Shown here: positions 1-11,885 of the stretch, piece after piece | Layout: each line of letters starts with the position of its first letter | How positions within the stretch are numbered: position 1 is the stretch's first letter | From: Rotaria sp. Silwood1 | Taxonomy: Eukaryota; Rotifera; Eurotatoria; Philodinida; Philodinidae | Assembly (NCBI GenBank): GCA_905250075.1 | Contig: CAJNOP010000016.1 | Span: forward strand, 715,661 to 779,660 | Direction: 5' to 3' | DNA length: 64,000 nt | Notes under the pieces: generated by a model | Databases searched by the model: none | The model's input: the letters and a program-made list of their open reading frames with translations, nothing else | What the model was told of the DNA's origin: nothing | Translations under genes and position numbers: made by a program

Positions 1-1785
1 TTCTAGTTTGGCTATTAATGAACTAATGCAAAAAAATTCTGCTTCACGTAATACATCTAATGCAACTGATTCCGGTGGCATTTGATCACAACGAATATAA
101 TTTAAAATATGGCTAAAAAAAAGCAAACAAAGTTGTTCATCTTTCTAAATACAACACATGATTCAAGAATCAGTTACATGAGCGTAAAAATTGAATATCT
201 CTGACATAGTTGTCCCAAATAGGCTGATTTTTTTTCTACTGACGATAAAAGGATGTTCATGATTCATATCCTTAAGAAACATATTGAAAACAATCTTGTT
301 GACATATCACTATTGATTTCTATATAGAAAGAGCACATATTTCAGCAAATAATAATAGACTACCTCCATATGATAACCTTCAAAAGATGTGCTCTTTTGT
401 GAAATTTTAATCGGGGTGTGGGATTTTTAACAAAACTGACTTATGAAAAAAATGTTTTAGTTTTCCGTGCAGCACTTCCGAGAGATTAGTTTTTCAAGAT
501 CTTTATGTTTTATACAATATCAATGAGGGATATTTAGATTTTGAACAATTAATTGCTCGGAGATATGGCATGCAATGCTTCTGAAACTCTATGCATGAGT
601 TAGTCTTATTGAGACGTTGATTGCGGCACAGTTTTAAGATAAAAGTTTGTAACTAAGATTTTATTCTTTCACGGACTGAATTCTCTAAAAATTCAATATA
701 TCGCTTAAAACTACACCAAATTGTGAAACTTCTAGAGGATGTAATGAGCAGTTGGTCCTAGATATGGATAAGACGAGCCTAAGATGAAAAACGATTAGTT
801 CCACCCATCATTAGTTGATCTACTAGTATTTGACAAATATGAGTTTAGGGTCTTTGGATCAATTAACGAGATCGTTCGTTGAAAGTAATCAAGGAAGAGT
901 GCACTGCCATGTCGAAGTCCATTGTGTTGCATCAGAACGATTCTCTTTCATATTTTCCTTAAGGATACTCATCATGAACATTCTTTTGTCATTAGTAAAA
1001 ACATCAATCTATTCGTTCAAACTATGACAGAGATATTCAATTTCAATCTTCATTTAACAGACCTTTGCCTCTTTCCCTACTCGTATCTGAATCATAAAAC
1101 TAGTTAAAAATACTTCTGTACTATTCATTCAAGACAATGAATAGTTTATAAATAAATTTTAATAAGAACAAAATTTTTTGATTAAAAACAAAACATTGAA
1201 TTATATTTTTACAAATATTTTTGAAACTATTCTAATTACTAAACTTCTTAAACAAACAAAGATATTCTATAGCATTGAACAAATTGATTTTTTAATTTTG
1301 CAAGGAAAAAAAATCTAAACAATGTCATACCCGAAATTACTTCCATCACGATCAATAAAAATATGTCCATCTTCATCTCTTACAAGGTCATATCTCCCAC
1401 TAAACATAACTGCTAACATTGAATCTTCATATTTTCGTAATGTTGATAAGCTCGTTGTATAATGACAACCACCTACGTTAAGATCGATAACATTTGGAAA
1501 CTAAAAAAAAAAAACAAAAGCAGAATAAAATTAATTTATTCGAAGAGAAATATAACCTACCATAATATCATCCTGAGTTTTTGGTAAAATAACAAGTTCC
1601 ATTGGTGGTGTTTGATGTCGTTGTGTTTGAACAATATGTTGATTGTGTTCATCAGCTGATTTAGTTTTTAATTGGACTTGTGTTAAATTTTTTTGAATTT
1701 TATCAATTGGTAATTCACTATCTTCAGTTGGCATTTCAGGTGTTGATGTTCGAATCATAAATGTTTCGTTCATATCAGCGGCCAT
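1..1785 (-). CDS. KCTD7: KCTD7-like BTB/T1-domain protein, 5' part (runs off window start)
   Basis: Three phase-consistent exons: 1785-1561, 1500-1331 and 112-1 (continues outside the window). The first 75 residues are polar and unrecognised. A BTB/T1 (potassium-channel tetramerisation) domain starts at about residue 76 with VIDLNVGG. It continues through LSTLRKYEDSMLAVMFSGR and FIDRDG, then after the intron HILNYIRC and the EAEFF region. This order and wording fit KCTD7 and close relatives. In that family the domain forms oligomers and recruits cullin-3 for ubiquitination or modulates channels; that is family knowledge, not seen here. The ATG at 1785-1783 (context GCAATGG) is preceded 8 nt upstream by an acceptor-like TAG. 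Intron 1 is 60 nt and intron 2 is 1218 nt. The C-terminal part, about 40% of a typical KCTD7, lies outside. The closest KCTD paralogue cannot be fixed from this part. Confidence 0.85.
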
Positions 1786-1953
1786 TGCATATCTATTTAA
1801 AAAAAAGTACATCATTTTTCAAATCATTTTCAATTCATGCGTCTATGTTTATGTGTTTATTTTAAAAAAAGAAGAAGAAAAGAGACGGATGAGAAGAACA
1901 AAAGAAAACATAAAGGATGATCACTGAACTATGAAAAGAAAAAGAAATACGGA
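1786..1953 (-). promoter_or_regulatory. Short ATP5MG-KCTD7 intercistronic spacer
   Basis: Read on the minus strand, this 168-nt spacer is pyrimidine-rich, holds an AATAAA hexamer roughly 60 nt before its end, and finishes in a run of T then AAATAG 8 nt before the KCTD7 ATG. That arrangement (poly(A) signal, polypyrimidine tract, acceptor, start codon) is compatible either with two closely spaced genes or with a trans-spliced tandem transcript. Confidence 0.4.
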
Positions 1954-2418
1954 TCACATAAAGTATTTATATGGAGCTGGGATGCCTTCACTACGTCCAG
2001 GTCGGTAACCGATGATGCTACCACGACCAATACATTCACCAATATAAAACCAAAATAATACTTCAAGACCGACGAGTGTATTTAATGAAAATTGCTATGT
2101 TTTTTAAAAGATAAAAATATAAGCTGATTAAGTAAACAAATAACAATATTTTACTTTAACTGTTAATTGACGCCAAGCACCAGTTGAAGCTGATTTAACA
2201 ATTTGTTGTATTCCTTGTTGAATTTGACCGAATTCATTGGGCATTGGTGGTCGTAATTCAACACGAGCAAAATACCAAAATCGAGATAATTTTGATTGTC
2301 CATAACGTGCCACAGCTATAAATCAATTCAATGATTTTAATAAAAAAGATTACAGATAAAACTTACGAAGAGCAAGTTTTGGTACAAGAGCTGTAACACG
2401 ATTAACAAGAGCAGCCAT
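1954..2418 (-). CDS. ATP5MG: Mitochondrial ATP synthase subunit g
   Basis: Three exons, 2418-2367, 2315-2155 and 2094-1954, join in phase to 117 codons plus TGA. The product starts MAALVNRVTALVPKLALR and continues with the family signature RFWYFARVELRPP, the QLTVK segment, and a single C-terminal membrane helix LEVLFWFYIGECIGRG followed by IIGY. These match subunit g of the F1Fo-ATP synthase, a small inner-membrane protein of the Fo dimer interface. Animal homologues end just after the GY motif. Here about 16 further residues (RPGRSEGIPAPYKYFM) follow. The gene is 168 nt upstream of the KCTD7-like start on the same strand and diverges from the dioxygenase gene at 2848, with 429 nt between their starts. 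Confidence 0.93.
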
Positions 2419-2847
2419 TCGACACGATGTTTCGAGATCAAGAAAAAACAACAAGCAATAACACGTTGTTGAGAAAAAAAAACTAATGCAATAGTTTTTC
2501 CATTGATTTTGTATATTTGCCTTTTCTGTTAACAAGATTAGATGAGATGTCGCTAATGTATAAAAGATTGTAAAAGACTATATGTTAGGTTTTTTTATGT
2601 TTATTGTACTTTGAAATTATGAAAACTATTACAAAAAATAAAATTGTTTAATAATTAAAATGAATGAAACGATCATTTCTCTTTCGAACTATTGTTTCTT
2701 TTTATATGCATTATCATGGTAATGTCGTTTTTTAGAAATTTCATCATTTTCTTATCTATTTCAAAACTGTAATTGCTGACAACAACTTAGTGACTAATGA
2801 CAACTATATATATATATCACGTTGTTCGATTAGTAGGATTGCAATAA

Positions 2848-4999
2848 ATGAAAGAATCTATGATGATGAACAAATCAGAAGTAGAAGTAAATTATCAAGT
2901 GATTTCTCCTCGATTTTCCGTTCAAAATATCGAAGAACTTCAACAAGGTATTGAACATTTAAATGAACGTGGTTATGCTATATTTAGTGATATTCTTACG
3001 AATGATGAAATAAACAATAGTATAGATTTATTATGGAAACATTTGGAAAATTTAAAAAGCCCTTATGATATTCGACGTAATGATCCTGAAACATGGAATG
3101 AACATTGGTAAGTTAATTTAACAATAAATCAAAGATTTCGTAAAAAAAAACAAATCTGAATATCTATAGGCCTGGAATATGTTATATTGGCCTATTAAAT
3201 GATCATGGTATTGGTCAATCAGAATTTATGTGGTATATTCGTGGGAAACCAAATGTAAAGAAAGTTTTTTCACATATATGGAATTCTAATGAATTGTTTA
3301 CATCTTTTGATGGAGTTGGTTGTTTTCGGGATTGGAATTTAAATAAAAAATGGAAAACAGATAGCGCTTGGTATCATTGTGATCAAGTAAATATGTTAGC
3401 TTTATTTTGTTTTGTTTGACTCTTTTGTTCGGTTTGTTTTTCGCGTATAGAATCCATTCCGAAAACCTAATCGATGTTCAATACAAGGTTTTGTTTCTTT
3501 AACTGATAATGATGAATCAACAGGTGGTCTTGTAATTGTACCGGATTCTCATAAAAATTTTATTGATTTACAATTTATTCTTGATGAAAACCGTTTATGG
3601 GGTGATTTTGTATCGATTCCTCATGAAGTAATGGAAAGAGTACATCCTCGTTTAGTTAAATGTAAAGCAGGAGATCTGGTTGTTTGGGATTCTCGATGTA
3701 TCCATTGTAATACACCAGCTTTTCTCGATAAACGAAAAAATAATTTATTATCGGAGCCTCAACTTTTACGTATTGTTGCTTACATATGTATGAGTCCATT
3801 ATCAATGTTTGAACCTGATGGAGTTCGGTATGAAAATTTAGAAGAATTTCGTGAATTAAGAGAAGATTTTGTTCGAAATAGAACTACCTGTACACATTGG
3901 CCATTAGAATTAATTACAGCTAGTATGTATTTTAAATAAATTAATATCCATGTCAATATATACTACACTTCACTGTTTATTTTTTTGAATTACTTTTCAT
4001 AGGAACAATATAGAGACCTGCGGTTTTCACTATTCAAAAGAGAAAAATTGACACCGTCGAAATATATTGAAATTTGATTGATCAGTAATACATTAATCAA
4101 TGAAACTCTTAGTGAAGGTTTTCGAAAATGGTATTCTGAAACTATTTCTCTTTTGATCTAAAGCTTTTAATAAGACTAATTGATAGAAAAAAGTCCTTAT
4201 TTTGTAATCTACGCAAGGCAGATATTCGTAGCTTGTTCCATACACAAGTTATAAGACTTTTTCTGACACCTCCGATTTTAGCTGATTGATCTATGATCAC
4301 TCGAAGAGCAACTGGGTAAAGAGAATTCATAGTATTAAGTTGAATGATGATTTTTATTTTTAGATTTAAAATAATCTCACATTGTTATCCCAATATTTCA
4401 GAAATTTTGCAATCAGCCTCCATATAACGAGAAAGCTGCTATTTCCGAAATCTTGGGATAAGACTGTCAGATTATTTCAAATCTAAAAGCAAATGTCGTC
4501 ATTCGCCTCTGCACGGCGAATTCTCTCTGCCTAGCTATTTTTTCAGAATGTTACAGGTCAATTGTCTTCAACTGGAGATCTCACGAAAAGTGTACTAACT
4601 CTCAAACGGAATCAACTAGGTATGTTGGCCTTACGTGAATAGAAATAGGGGAATAGTTTCAGAATCTCAATTTCGGAAATCTATAGCAAGAATTCATCTG
4701 ATTAATCCATTGCTGAACAACCAGTATTTGATATATTTCGATGCGGCTCTGAGTTTTCTCTCTTGAATTGGTAAAAACTACAGCTCTTTATGGTGTTTCT
4801 GTGAAAAATTATTTAAAAACCAGGGAAGTACATTTACAATATTTTGAAACGAATAGTAGATAAATAAATATTCTCCTTTATTATAGGTCGATTATCAGAT
4901 TATGATAAAGTTCCACTCAAACTTAATGCATATCAACATTCACTTATTGTTGGTACACATGTTGAACCAGAAAATGGAACAACAGAAATTATTTTTTAA
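2848..4999 (+). CDS. Phytanoyl-CoA dioxygenase (PhyH) family protein
   Basis: Four exons, 2848-3107, 3170-3386, 3451-3922 and 4887-4999, join in phase to 353 codons. The family is non-haem Fe(II)/2-oxoglutarate oxygenases. The facial triad is visible as His156 and Asp158 in WYHCDQ and His244 in CIHCNTP, preceded by the typical KAGDLVVWD strand. Known members hydroxylate phytanoyl-CoA or other small molecules; the substrate here cannot be inferred. No peroxisomal PTS1 is seen, since the protein ends in EIIF. Introns 1 and 2 are 62 and 64 nt, but intron 3 is 964 nt because it contains an inverted-repeat element (3998-4808). Without the last exon the third exon would read through its GTATGT donor and stop eight codons later, so an intron-retained, C-terminally shorter form is possible. 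The ATG at 2848 is the first of several nearby Met codons. Confidence 0.85.
3998..4808. repeat. Foldback MITE-like element inside PhyH intron 3
   Basis: The ends form an inverted repeat of about 55 nt. The left arm begins TTTTCATAGGAACAATATAG. The reverse complement of the right arm begins TTTTCACAGAAACACCATAA. Both continue with a GTTTT...ATTCAA...AGAGAAAA block. No transposase-like reading frame is seen inside. The left terminus closely resembles that of the shorter element at 36978-37087, so both belong to one family. A clear target-site duplication was not found. Confidence 0.6.
4357..4488. repeat. Imperfect palindrome nested in the PhyH-intron element
   Basis: Arms 4357-4406 and 4440-4488 are about 85% complementary by eye. 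The left arm contains TTAGATTTAAAATAATCT and TTATCCCAATATTTC. The right arm contains GAAATCTTGGGATAA and AGATTATTTCAAATCTAA. The loop is about 33 nt. The pair would form a long hairpin in RNA or DNA. Confidence 0.6.
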
Positions 5000-7900
5000 T
5001 TTTGATGCTCATTCACTCAACAAATTAACTCATTCATAAGAAGAAATAAATAATGCTCATGACTAAATAAAGAATGTCTAACTTGTATAACTCTGATTTG
5101 ATGACATTCGAAAATTTACTGTTGGAAAAGTCTGAGATTGTGCAGAAAAGAACGACTCTAAAAGTAAAGAGCCAAGTATAATTTGACTTTTGTAACATCA
5201 TCGTTAAGAATGCTCTAGGATTGTGTAAAATATCTCGTACCTGCGGAATACGTATCTAGTGGGAATTAAAAAATTTCCTTTAGAGTATGTGACATGATTT
5301 TAGAATTCATTGTTCTTGCATATGATAAAACTCTGAAAATGAGCTCGATTTACTACTTTTTAACGACTTTCAATCAATAAAATTCAATACAAATATATAG
5401 TGAAACTAATTTTAAACCTGAAATACTTTATAAACATCTGCCGTAGAAGAAAATAATTCCTTTATGAAAATATATTTGCTTTTTGCACATCTCAATGAAA
5501 GAATATAATTGTTAACGACTGCACAGGAAACATTCGAACAATAATATGAAAAATAAAAACAACCGAAAAATTAACAAATTTATAAAACTTAATTTTTCAA
5601 CATGATCAAGATTCTCATCAAAGAAATGCGTATGACTTTGAATACTCTTCAACTTCTTCAGCATAAGTGATATATTTATACGATATAGTCCATAATCATC
5701 TCACAACTATATTATGTATATATATCGTATGAGCCGTTTTTGAACTGTTGAAGAAAACTGATTATAATTCAACATTACTTCCCATCTCCTTTCAATTTTT
5801 TTCTGCTTTGGCGAATAATATTGTCATATCTTTAATTTCAAAACTTGTAGCACATTATATATGTCCTAGTGAAAAACGTGATAAATCATAAAAAACAAGA
5901 ACAGCTGAACTCTCTATAAAAATGACAGATGTATGATATATACTCTATACATAAAGTAATCATTTACTTCCAATGACTCGGTACTGTAGATAATTCTATT
6001 AGACTTATTAGTCATTGTTTCTCATCAGTGATGTTTTCAACATTAATGAAAACAAACTTTTCGAAGGTCTAACGTAATTTGCATGAATACAACAATTTAA
6101 TTCAAATATAAGATTGATTAGAGATTTGAATGCAATATCGAATTGTATATTGCAAATTGTTTAAGATGATATATCATACTTTAGAATATTCTTGAAGAGG
6201 TTGATATGCGTTTGCCGATTGAATTGTTGTGCAGTTCAAAATTGATCGATGCTCAACTTAAGTATTTCAAGAACAATAGTACAACAATATAGAAGAATTG
6301 AAAAACAATATTAAATTAAGATAGAAGAAATTTCGTGTTTTTTATATCAACAAATCCTCCATAGAAAAACAGTACAATTAAAATAACGGATAGATGAAAA
6401 TGGTCATGAAACCTATGAACAGTAATAAACTAATGTATGTTTTTTTTAAATAGTTTTAATTTTAAAATATCAAACGACAAAACTATAAAAATAGAACATC
6501 ATCATATTATTATGACTTCTTTTTAATTATCGTGAAATCTATCAAGCTACAGTTTTGTGGTAATCTAGAACTCAATCAATGGAATAGGCCAACAAAATTT
6601 GAGTCGGTCTGTTTTTATTACATGTATAAGCGATAAATTTTAACATCATTTCAGAATCTCTAAAACACTTTATCATACTAATAGTATTAGTGTGATCTTT
6701 CTAAACTGTTGAGCATAGACCTTAAGCCTATATAATCATTTTCTGAAACCACATCCTTTTTGGCAGTCTTTGGTTTTCGAAAATAATACAAGGGATCCAT
6801 CGGGAATTTTTGCCACATATAAAGTACGTAAAATAAGGAAATAATTGTTCAAAGAAAAAAAATTTGAACAAAGCTTTTACGGTTGTTACCGGAAAAATCT
6901 GGTTTTCCAAAGGAACTATACCCGCTTCACTTACAAATTCTATCAAATTTTATCTAATGGGAATTAAATATTTTTTCTAGATAACTTTGGCGATATCTCA
7001 CGTTTGATTTTAAGACCTTCCAAATATCTTGCTGTACTTTTTTTCACGAAACACATACGTATAAGTGTGTAACCGAAATTCGGGGCGTTGGCGTTCAGGA
7101 TTCATTAAGTCCGGATTGTAAGGCCAAACATTAAAATTGTCGATATCGCCTCTGCGCTATTATTCAAAGTAGAGATGCAGAAGATTCCGCTAAAGTGAAA
7201 ATTTTCTCCCAATGCTGTGAAATTCTTTAAAAATCCTTCCTACTACCAAAGTAAAATGATTTTTTTTTAAATGTACATATTAAAAAAACCCAAGAGAGGC
7301 AAAGCTACTATGCAATCAAAATAACTGGATGAAAAATAAATTAGTTCCATGAATCATTGAATAATACTAATAATCTTGATACTTAGTCATTCCAGAAACA
7401 CTTTATTATAAGTGAATCCAGACTTAAAAGTTCTCATGTTAGATATTGTTTACTTTTCTTATAAAATAGCACTAGTCGTCTCTAAATCGGTTGCAAGCAT
7501 CAAGGTGAAGTCAAGAGTTAAGAATGATAGATTATATTGAAGGTTAGCAGAATAACAAAGTTTTCTAACTTGTTACCGTACTGTTGTCGGTTTCGTTGTG
7601 GAGTTTCTGACAAACAGTTTGTTATTTATATTAAGAAAAGCAAAATAAAGGTTAACCGATAAAGTAAAGCACGCAAACCGAATGCTCTAATACACATGTC
7701 AATTCGGCAGGTCTGTTGCCAAATATTTGTAGTAAAAATTTCAACTCGAACGAACAAAGATAAATTGTACTCTCAAATGAATCTGATTCAATCCTCTAGA
7801 AAATCATCAACACAAAAAAGAAAGAAAAAAAAACAAACAATAAATAGTAGAGAGGCAAACTATAATACGGAAACATTCATCACAAACGTCATTTGTTTCA

Positions 7901-8710
7901 AAAGTCACAATGAAAATTAAAAAAAATAAAAATAGAGAAAATCTTATGAGTGCATATCTGATTTTATATTTCTGCTAATACATATTCAAGATGAGTTTCT
8001 AAAAGATTCTTGTTGTTTGAATAAGCTTTCGCAATAGCTTGTTGTAAAATATGTTCCAAAGATGTGTATAGAAAAAGCTTTGTTTAAAATTTCTTGCCTT
8101 GAACATGTATCTCCTTATGTTAAATACTCTATCTATGGTAAAAGTTTCATGTGAATCAGTTGTAATCTTAATTTCGATATATACGAATTAGCATATTAGT
8201 TCATTTCAATTGATTGTTTAGAGAAGCTTTATTCAATTTGAATTCAACATATTAAAAAAATATACTTATGTAAAAATTCAAATTTACCAGTGTTGTATAA
8301 ATCATAGACTATGATTTTCAATTCCAATGTCACTATTTATTCAAGCGTAGATTAGAGTGTGAGTGACACATTCATCGAATTCAATTGCATGTTTTTCGTC
8401 GAAAGTTTCGCCGAGTATTCAAAACGATTGCGAATCGTTCGATTTTGCTATAAGATTGTTAGGAACAAAGAAATTAATTCATTTTGCCGATATCGAGATG
8501 TTTAAGACGATTATCATAGCTAGGAGAACACTTTTTTCAAGAACTTTCTTGGACTAAAAGTATCAATATCTTTCGAATATGTTCTATTTTATCATAAGAG
8601 AAAATGTACTGGTATAGCTTCTCATCATAAAATCATTCATGTTAATTAATTATTCCAAAAAAGAAAAAAAAAGGTCACCGGTATATTTCAAAAGAAAAAA
8701 CAAATAACAA
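5000..8710. other. Gene-free AT-rich spacer
   Basis: No reading frame here has the codon pattern of the neighbouring genes (A/T-ending codons, recognisable domain words), and no RNA gene is evident. A locally GC-richer patch lies at about 7080-7160 but has no recognisable structure. Confidence 0.6.
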
Positions 8711-11700
8711 TCATGTTGATCTTCCATTTGTTTCAATAATTGTTTCAGCTGATTCGTCCTCATCTGTTGATACATAAATACTTGTTGTTGCTGGTACTTC
8801 TCCTTGTGTTGTTTCACTTTCACTTGTACTTTGTGTTAAATATTTTGGATAATGTTTTAAACTTCGTCGAACTGATGGACTTATTGATGTTGCATAATGA
8901 TCGGAAGGTTGTATCAAATGTGGAGATTCATTATTTGTATTATCATATTCTAATAAATGTTGATCCTGGTCATCACAATTATATCCTACAGATGACATTA
9001 AAAATGTATTCGAATGTGAACATGTTTGATGTTGTGGATGAGGAGGTGCACGTTTTAATTTTGATTTCATTTTAATTTTCCATGCTGTAAATGATCCATT
9101 TACATCATTTTCTGATCTTGTTTTTCCTTTTTTTCTAGATAGATTGACATTTTCTTGACTTTCACGATGTAATGCTAATAAACTTCGACGAACAGTTTCA
9201 GATATAAGACGAGGATCAAGCAATTGTTCATTAGAATTTTCCGCATAGGTTTCACTTATTTTTGGCACTGGCAGTGATATATTACCATCAGAATGACGAG
9301 TAGATCGTTGACTATTCGGTGGAACACATAAATGTTGTGTTGAACAACCTATTGTACACAAATTTGAATCATGCCATGATGCTGGTAAACTACTTGGAGT
9401 GAAAATATGTGGAATAGTAAGACCTATTGAAGATTGAGCACTTCCTATGAAAAAAAAATGATTGTTCTATTGAACTATTACAAGAATAGTATTTTTGAAC
9501 AACGGATAGAAGAAAACACTGTAGTCATTCAAAATAAAATTCATCATGAGATTTTCTAATTCTTGCCTTTTTTTCATAATATGAATTACAATAATACACG
9601 ATATCTATGAATAAAGAATCTTTCCAGTAAGTCGAAAACTTAGGTTAAATTAGTAAATATTCAGACCCCAAATCTACGAGAGAAACCTTCCAATTGTTCA
9701 ATCACTTTTCAATCAAAACAATGTGCATTAATCTAGACCCTAATGACCTATGAATACCCTCAGAAGAGTTCGTTTCTTTCGTTTATTGTGACGGAGATAT
9801 TTTTAACTAAATGTTGTGACCTTTCTCAGAAATACTGGAAAAATGGATTGTCGAATTTCGACTTGAAACTTGGCATCAAGATAGATCTTAGCAAGAATAG
9901 TTTTTTATGAATGTTTCAAATCTTGTCGTTGTTCCAATCATTAAGACACAACTATGGTAATAGCATGTCTTTTGCATAACTCATACCAATCTATAGATTT
10001 GATGTTCTTATGTCAGAATAGAAGTAAATCAAACGATCGGAAACTTTCACAATAAACTATTCTCGTTCAAATCTGACTCTATTCATAATAATGCACTATT
10101 TTCATCTTAATAAGGTAAGGGCACGAATTCTTTTCAGGATATTCATACTTCATTTAGTCTAAATAATGTGCGTAGCCTCGAGTCAAAAGCAGCTGAACAG
10201 TTGGAGGACTTTCCTCGCTATTGTCGAAAGATACAAAAAAAATGGTTAGTGGAATCAATGCAAAAATTCAAATATGAAACACGATGTACCTGCTGTTACT
10301 AATTAGAAGAAAATCACTTAGTTTTATTTATTTGGAACATATATCTTCGCCATCCTTTTACTTAATCGTTCAAAAATGCAATAGGAAAGTAGTTCATAGA
10401 TTATAGCGAGGTGTTATTCTTATACAGTCTTTGATCCTATATCAGAAATGTCTTCATCTTCAAAGTTGCATGAAGTGAGCTATTTTCTGTTTGAGTCTTT
10501 GATGCGGAGAGAGTGTTACTGAGGATGGCTGTCACGTCTCTGATGTGTCATTACTAAGATGTTTGCAACGGTCTGTTCATATCTTCTGTCATAATCTATG
10601 AAATTTTTTGTGAATACTCAAATCACAGATTTAGTATCGAAATTAAAATAAAATCTTAATATTGATGAGGTGTTAACTTAAAATGACTTATTTTTTCTAG
10701 AAGATAATTAAACAAGTAATGAATTAGAAAGTTGAGATAATAAAAAGAAGACGGCATATTTACTACATATATGAATTAAGTAAAATTTTCTTTCATTTTT
10801 CATGTATCATTTAAACATTAATTTGAAAAATTATATAAAATTCTGCAACTTGTCGGAGATTTTTAATAGATAAAACTATGAAAATATTTTAGTGGTTTTC
10901 AATCGATAAAAAAATTAAAATAAATAGAATACGAAAAAAAGACTCCTATTGAGAAGAATTCTTTTAATATGATTATTCTATTATTAAATGAACTTCTGTT
11001 CGGATTAAAGCAAGAGGTAAACTCCCATCTTGTGTTTTTCTTATTTGAAATTCGATTCTCTTTGTTAGTTGAAAATAATTTCTTTTATATAACCATTTTG
11101 TTTTAAAGATTTTTCTTAACAATTGAGATTATCATATTTTTGAAAATTGTTTTTACCTTTTCGATTCGAATATGAACTTTTCTCAATACGTCTATTTGAT
11201 TCTGTATCAGTTGTGAAATATGGTATTGATGATTGAAATTCATTTATTTCTTGATATGTACTTAATAAAATATTTGTTGACGGACTAGGTCCAACTGCTG
11301 TTGATAATGGAATATTATTTGAAAGATCCTCATGACTACTAGCAAGTGTAGATAATATTGGTGGCATTATTTTCATAGGATTTTTTGGTAAATATTCTTG
11401 TACATACTTTATACTTTTTAATTCATCTTGACTAATATGTGTATCAAGTAATGTTGAATAACGTTTCTTTTTATATATGATTGAATCTTGTTCACGTGTA
11501 ACAATTTTAATGTCACCAATATTCAATGGATCTTTACGATTAACACAATAATGTACTTGTGTTTCAAGACGACGAAGTGACTTATATTGATTAAGACAAA
11601 ATCCAATTGCTGATAACCATATAGCCAAAACAAAAAATATTAAAAATACTTCACTTGACATTATATCAGGTGCTGTACTAACAACAAGTGTTGGCGACAC

Positions 11701-11885
11701 TAAATAAATAAATAAATATATTAAAATGAATATACTAAAATAAATAAATAAATAAATAAATACTTACTTGGATTAGTAACATCACCAACACATCGACATG
11801 CATTCGAATTTTCAATCAAATAACATCGATTACGAGTGAAATTTGATAAGAATTGACAAAATGTAACGATTGTTAGGTCGCTCAT
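8711..11885 (-). CDS. Single-pass transmembrane protein of unknown function
   Basis: Exon 1 is 11885-11768 and exon 2 starts at 11699. Two endings are possible. (a) Exon 2 runs unspliced to a stop at 11116, giving 233 residues. (b) A donor at 11156 (AAAG|GTAAAA) joins in phase to a terminal exon 9444-8711, giving 464 residues. Model (b) explains the otherwise orphan 734-nt exon, which has a clean acceptor and coding-like codon use. The N-terminus (about 40 residues) is Cys-containing (NSNACRCVGD). A hydrophobic segment at about residues 53-74 (EVFLIFFVLAIWLSAIGFCL) is followed by basic QYKSLRRLE, suggesting a type I/III orientation with a long, Ser/Thr-rich cytoplasmic tail. The tail repeats the motif VRRSL twice (ETVRRSLLALHR and PSVRRSLKHYPK). 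I do not recognise a family. Exon 1 ATG lies 5 nt after an acceptor-like TAG. Confidence 0.6.
11701..11762. repeat. AAAT microsatellite in intron 1
   Basis: The 68-nt intron between exons 1 and 2 of the membrane-protein gene consists largely of AAAT repeats (seen as TTTA on the coding strand), interrupted once. Confidence 0.85.

Noticed and set aside
830..1107. Small plus-strand open frames in the KCTD7 intron
   Set aside because: Low-quality overlapping frames with no domain, inside a phase-verified intron of the opposite-strand gene.
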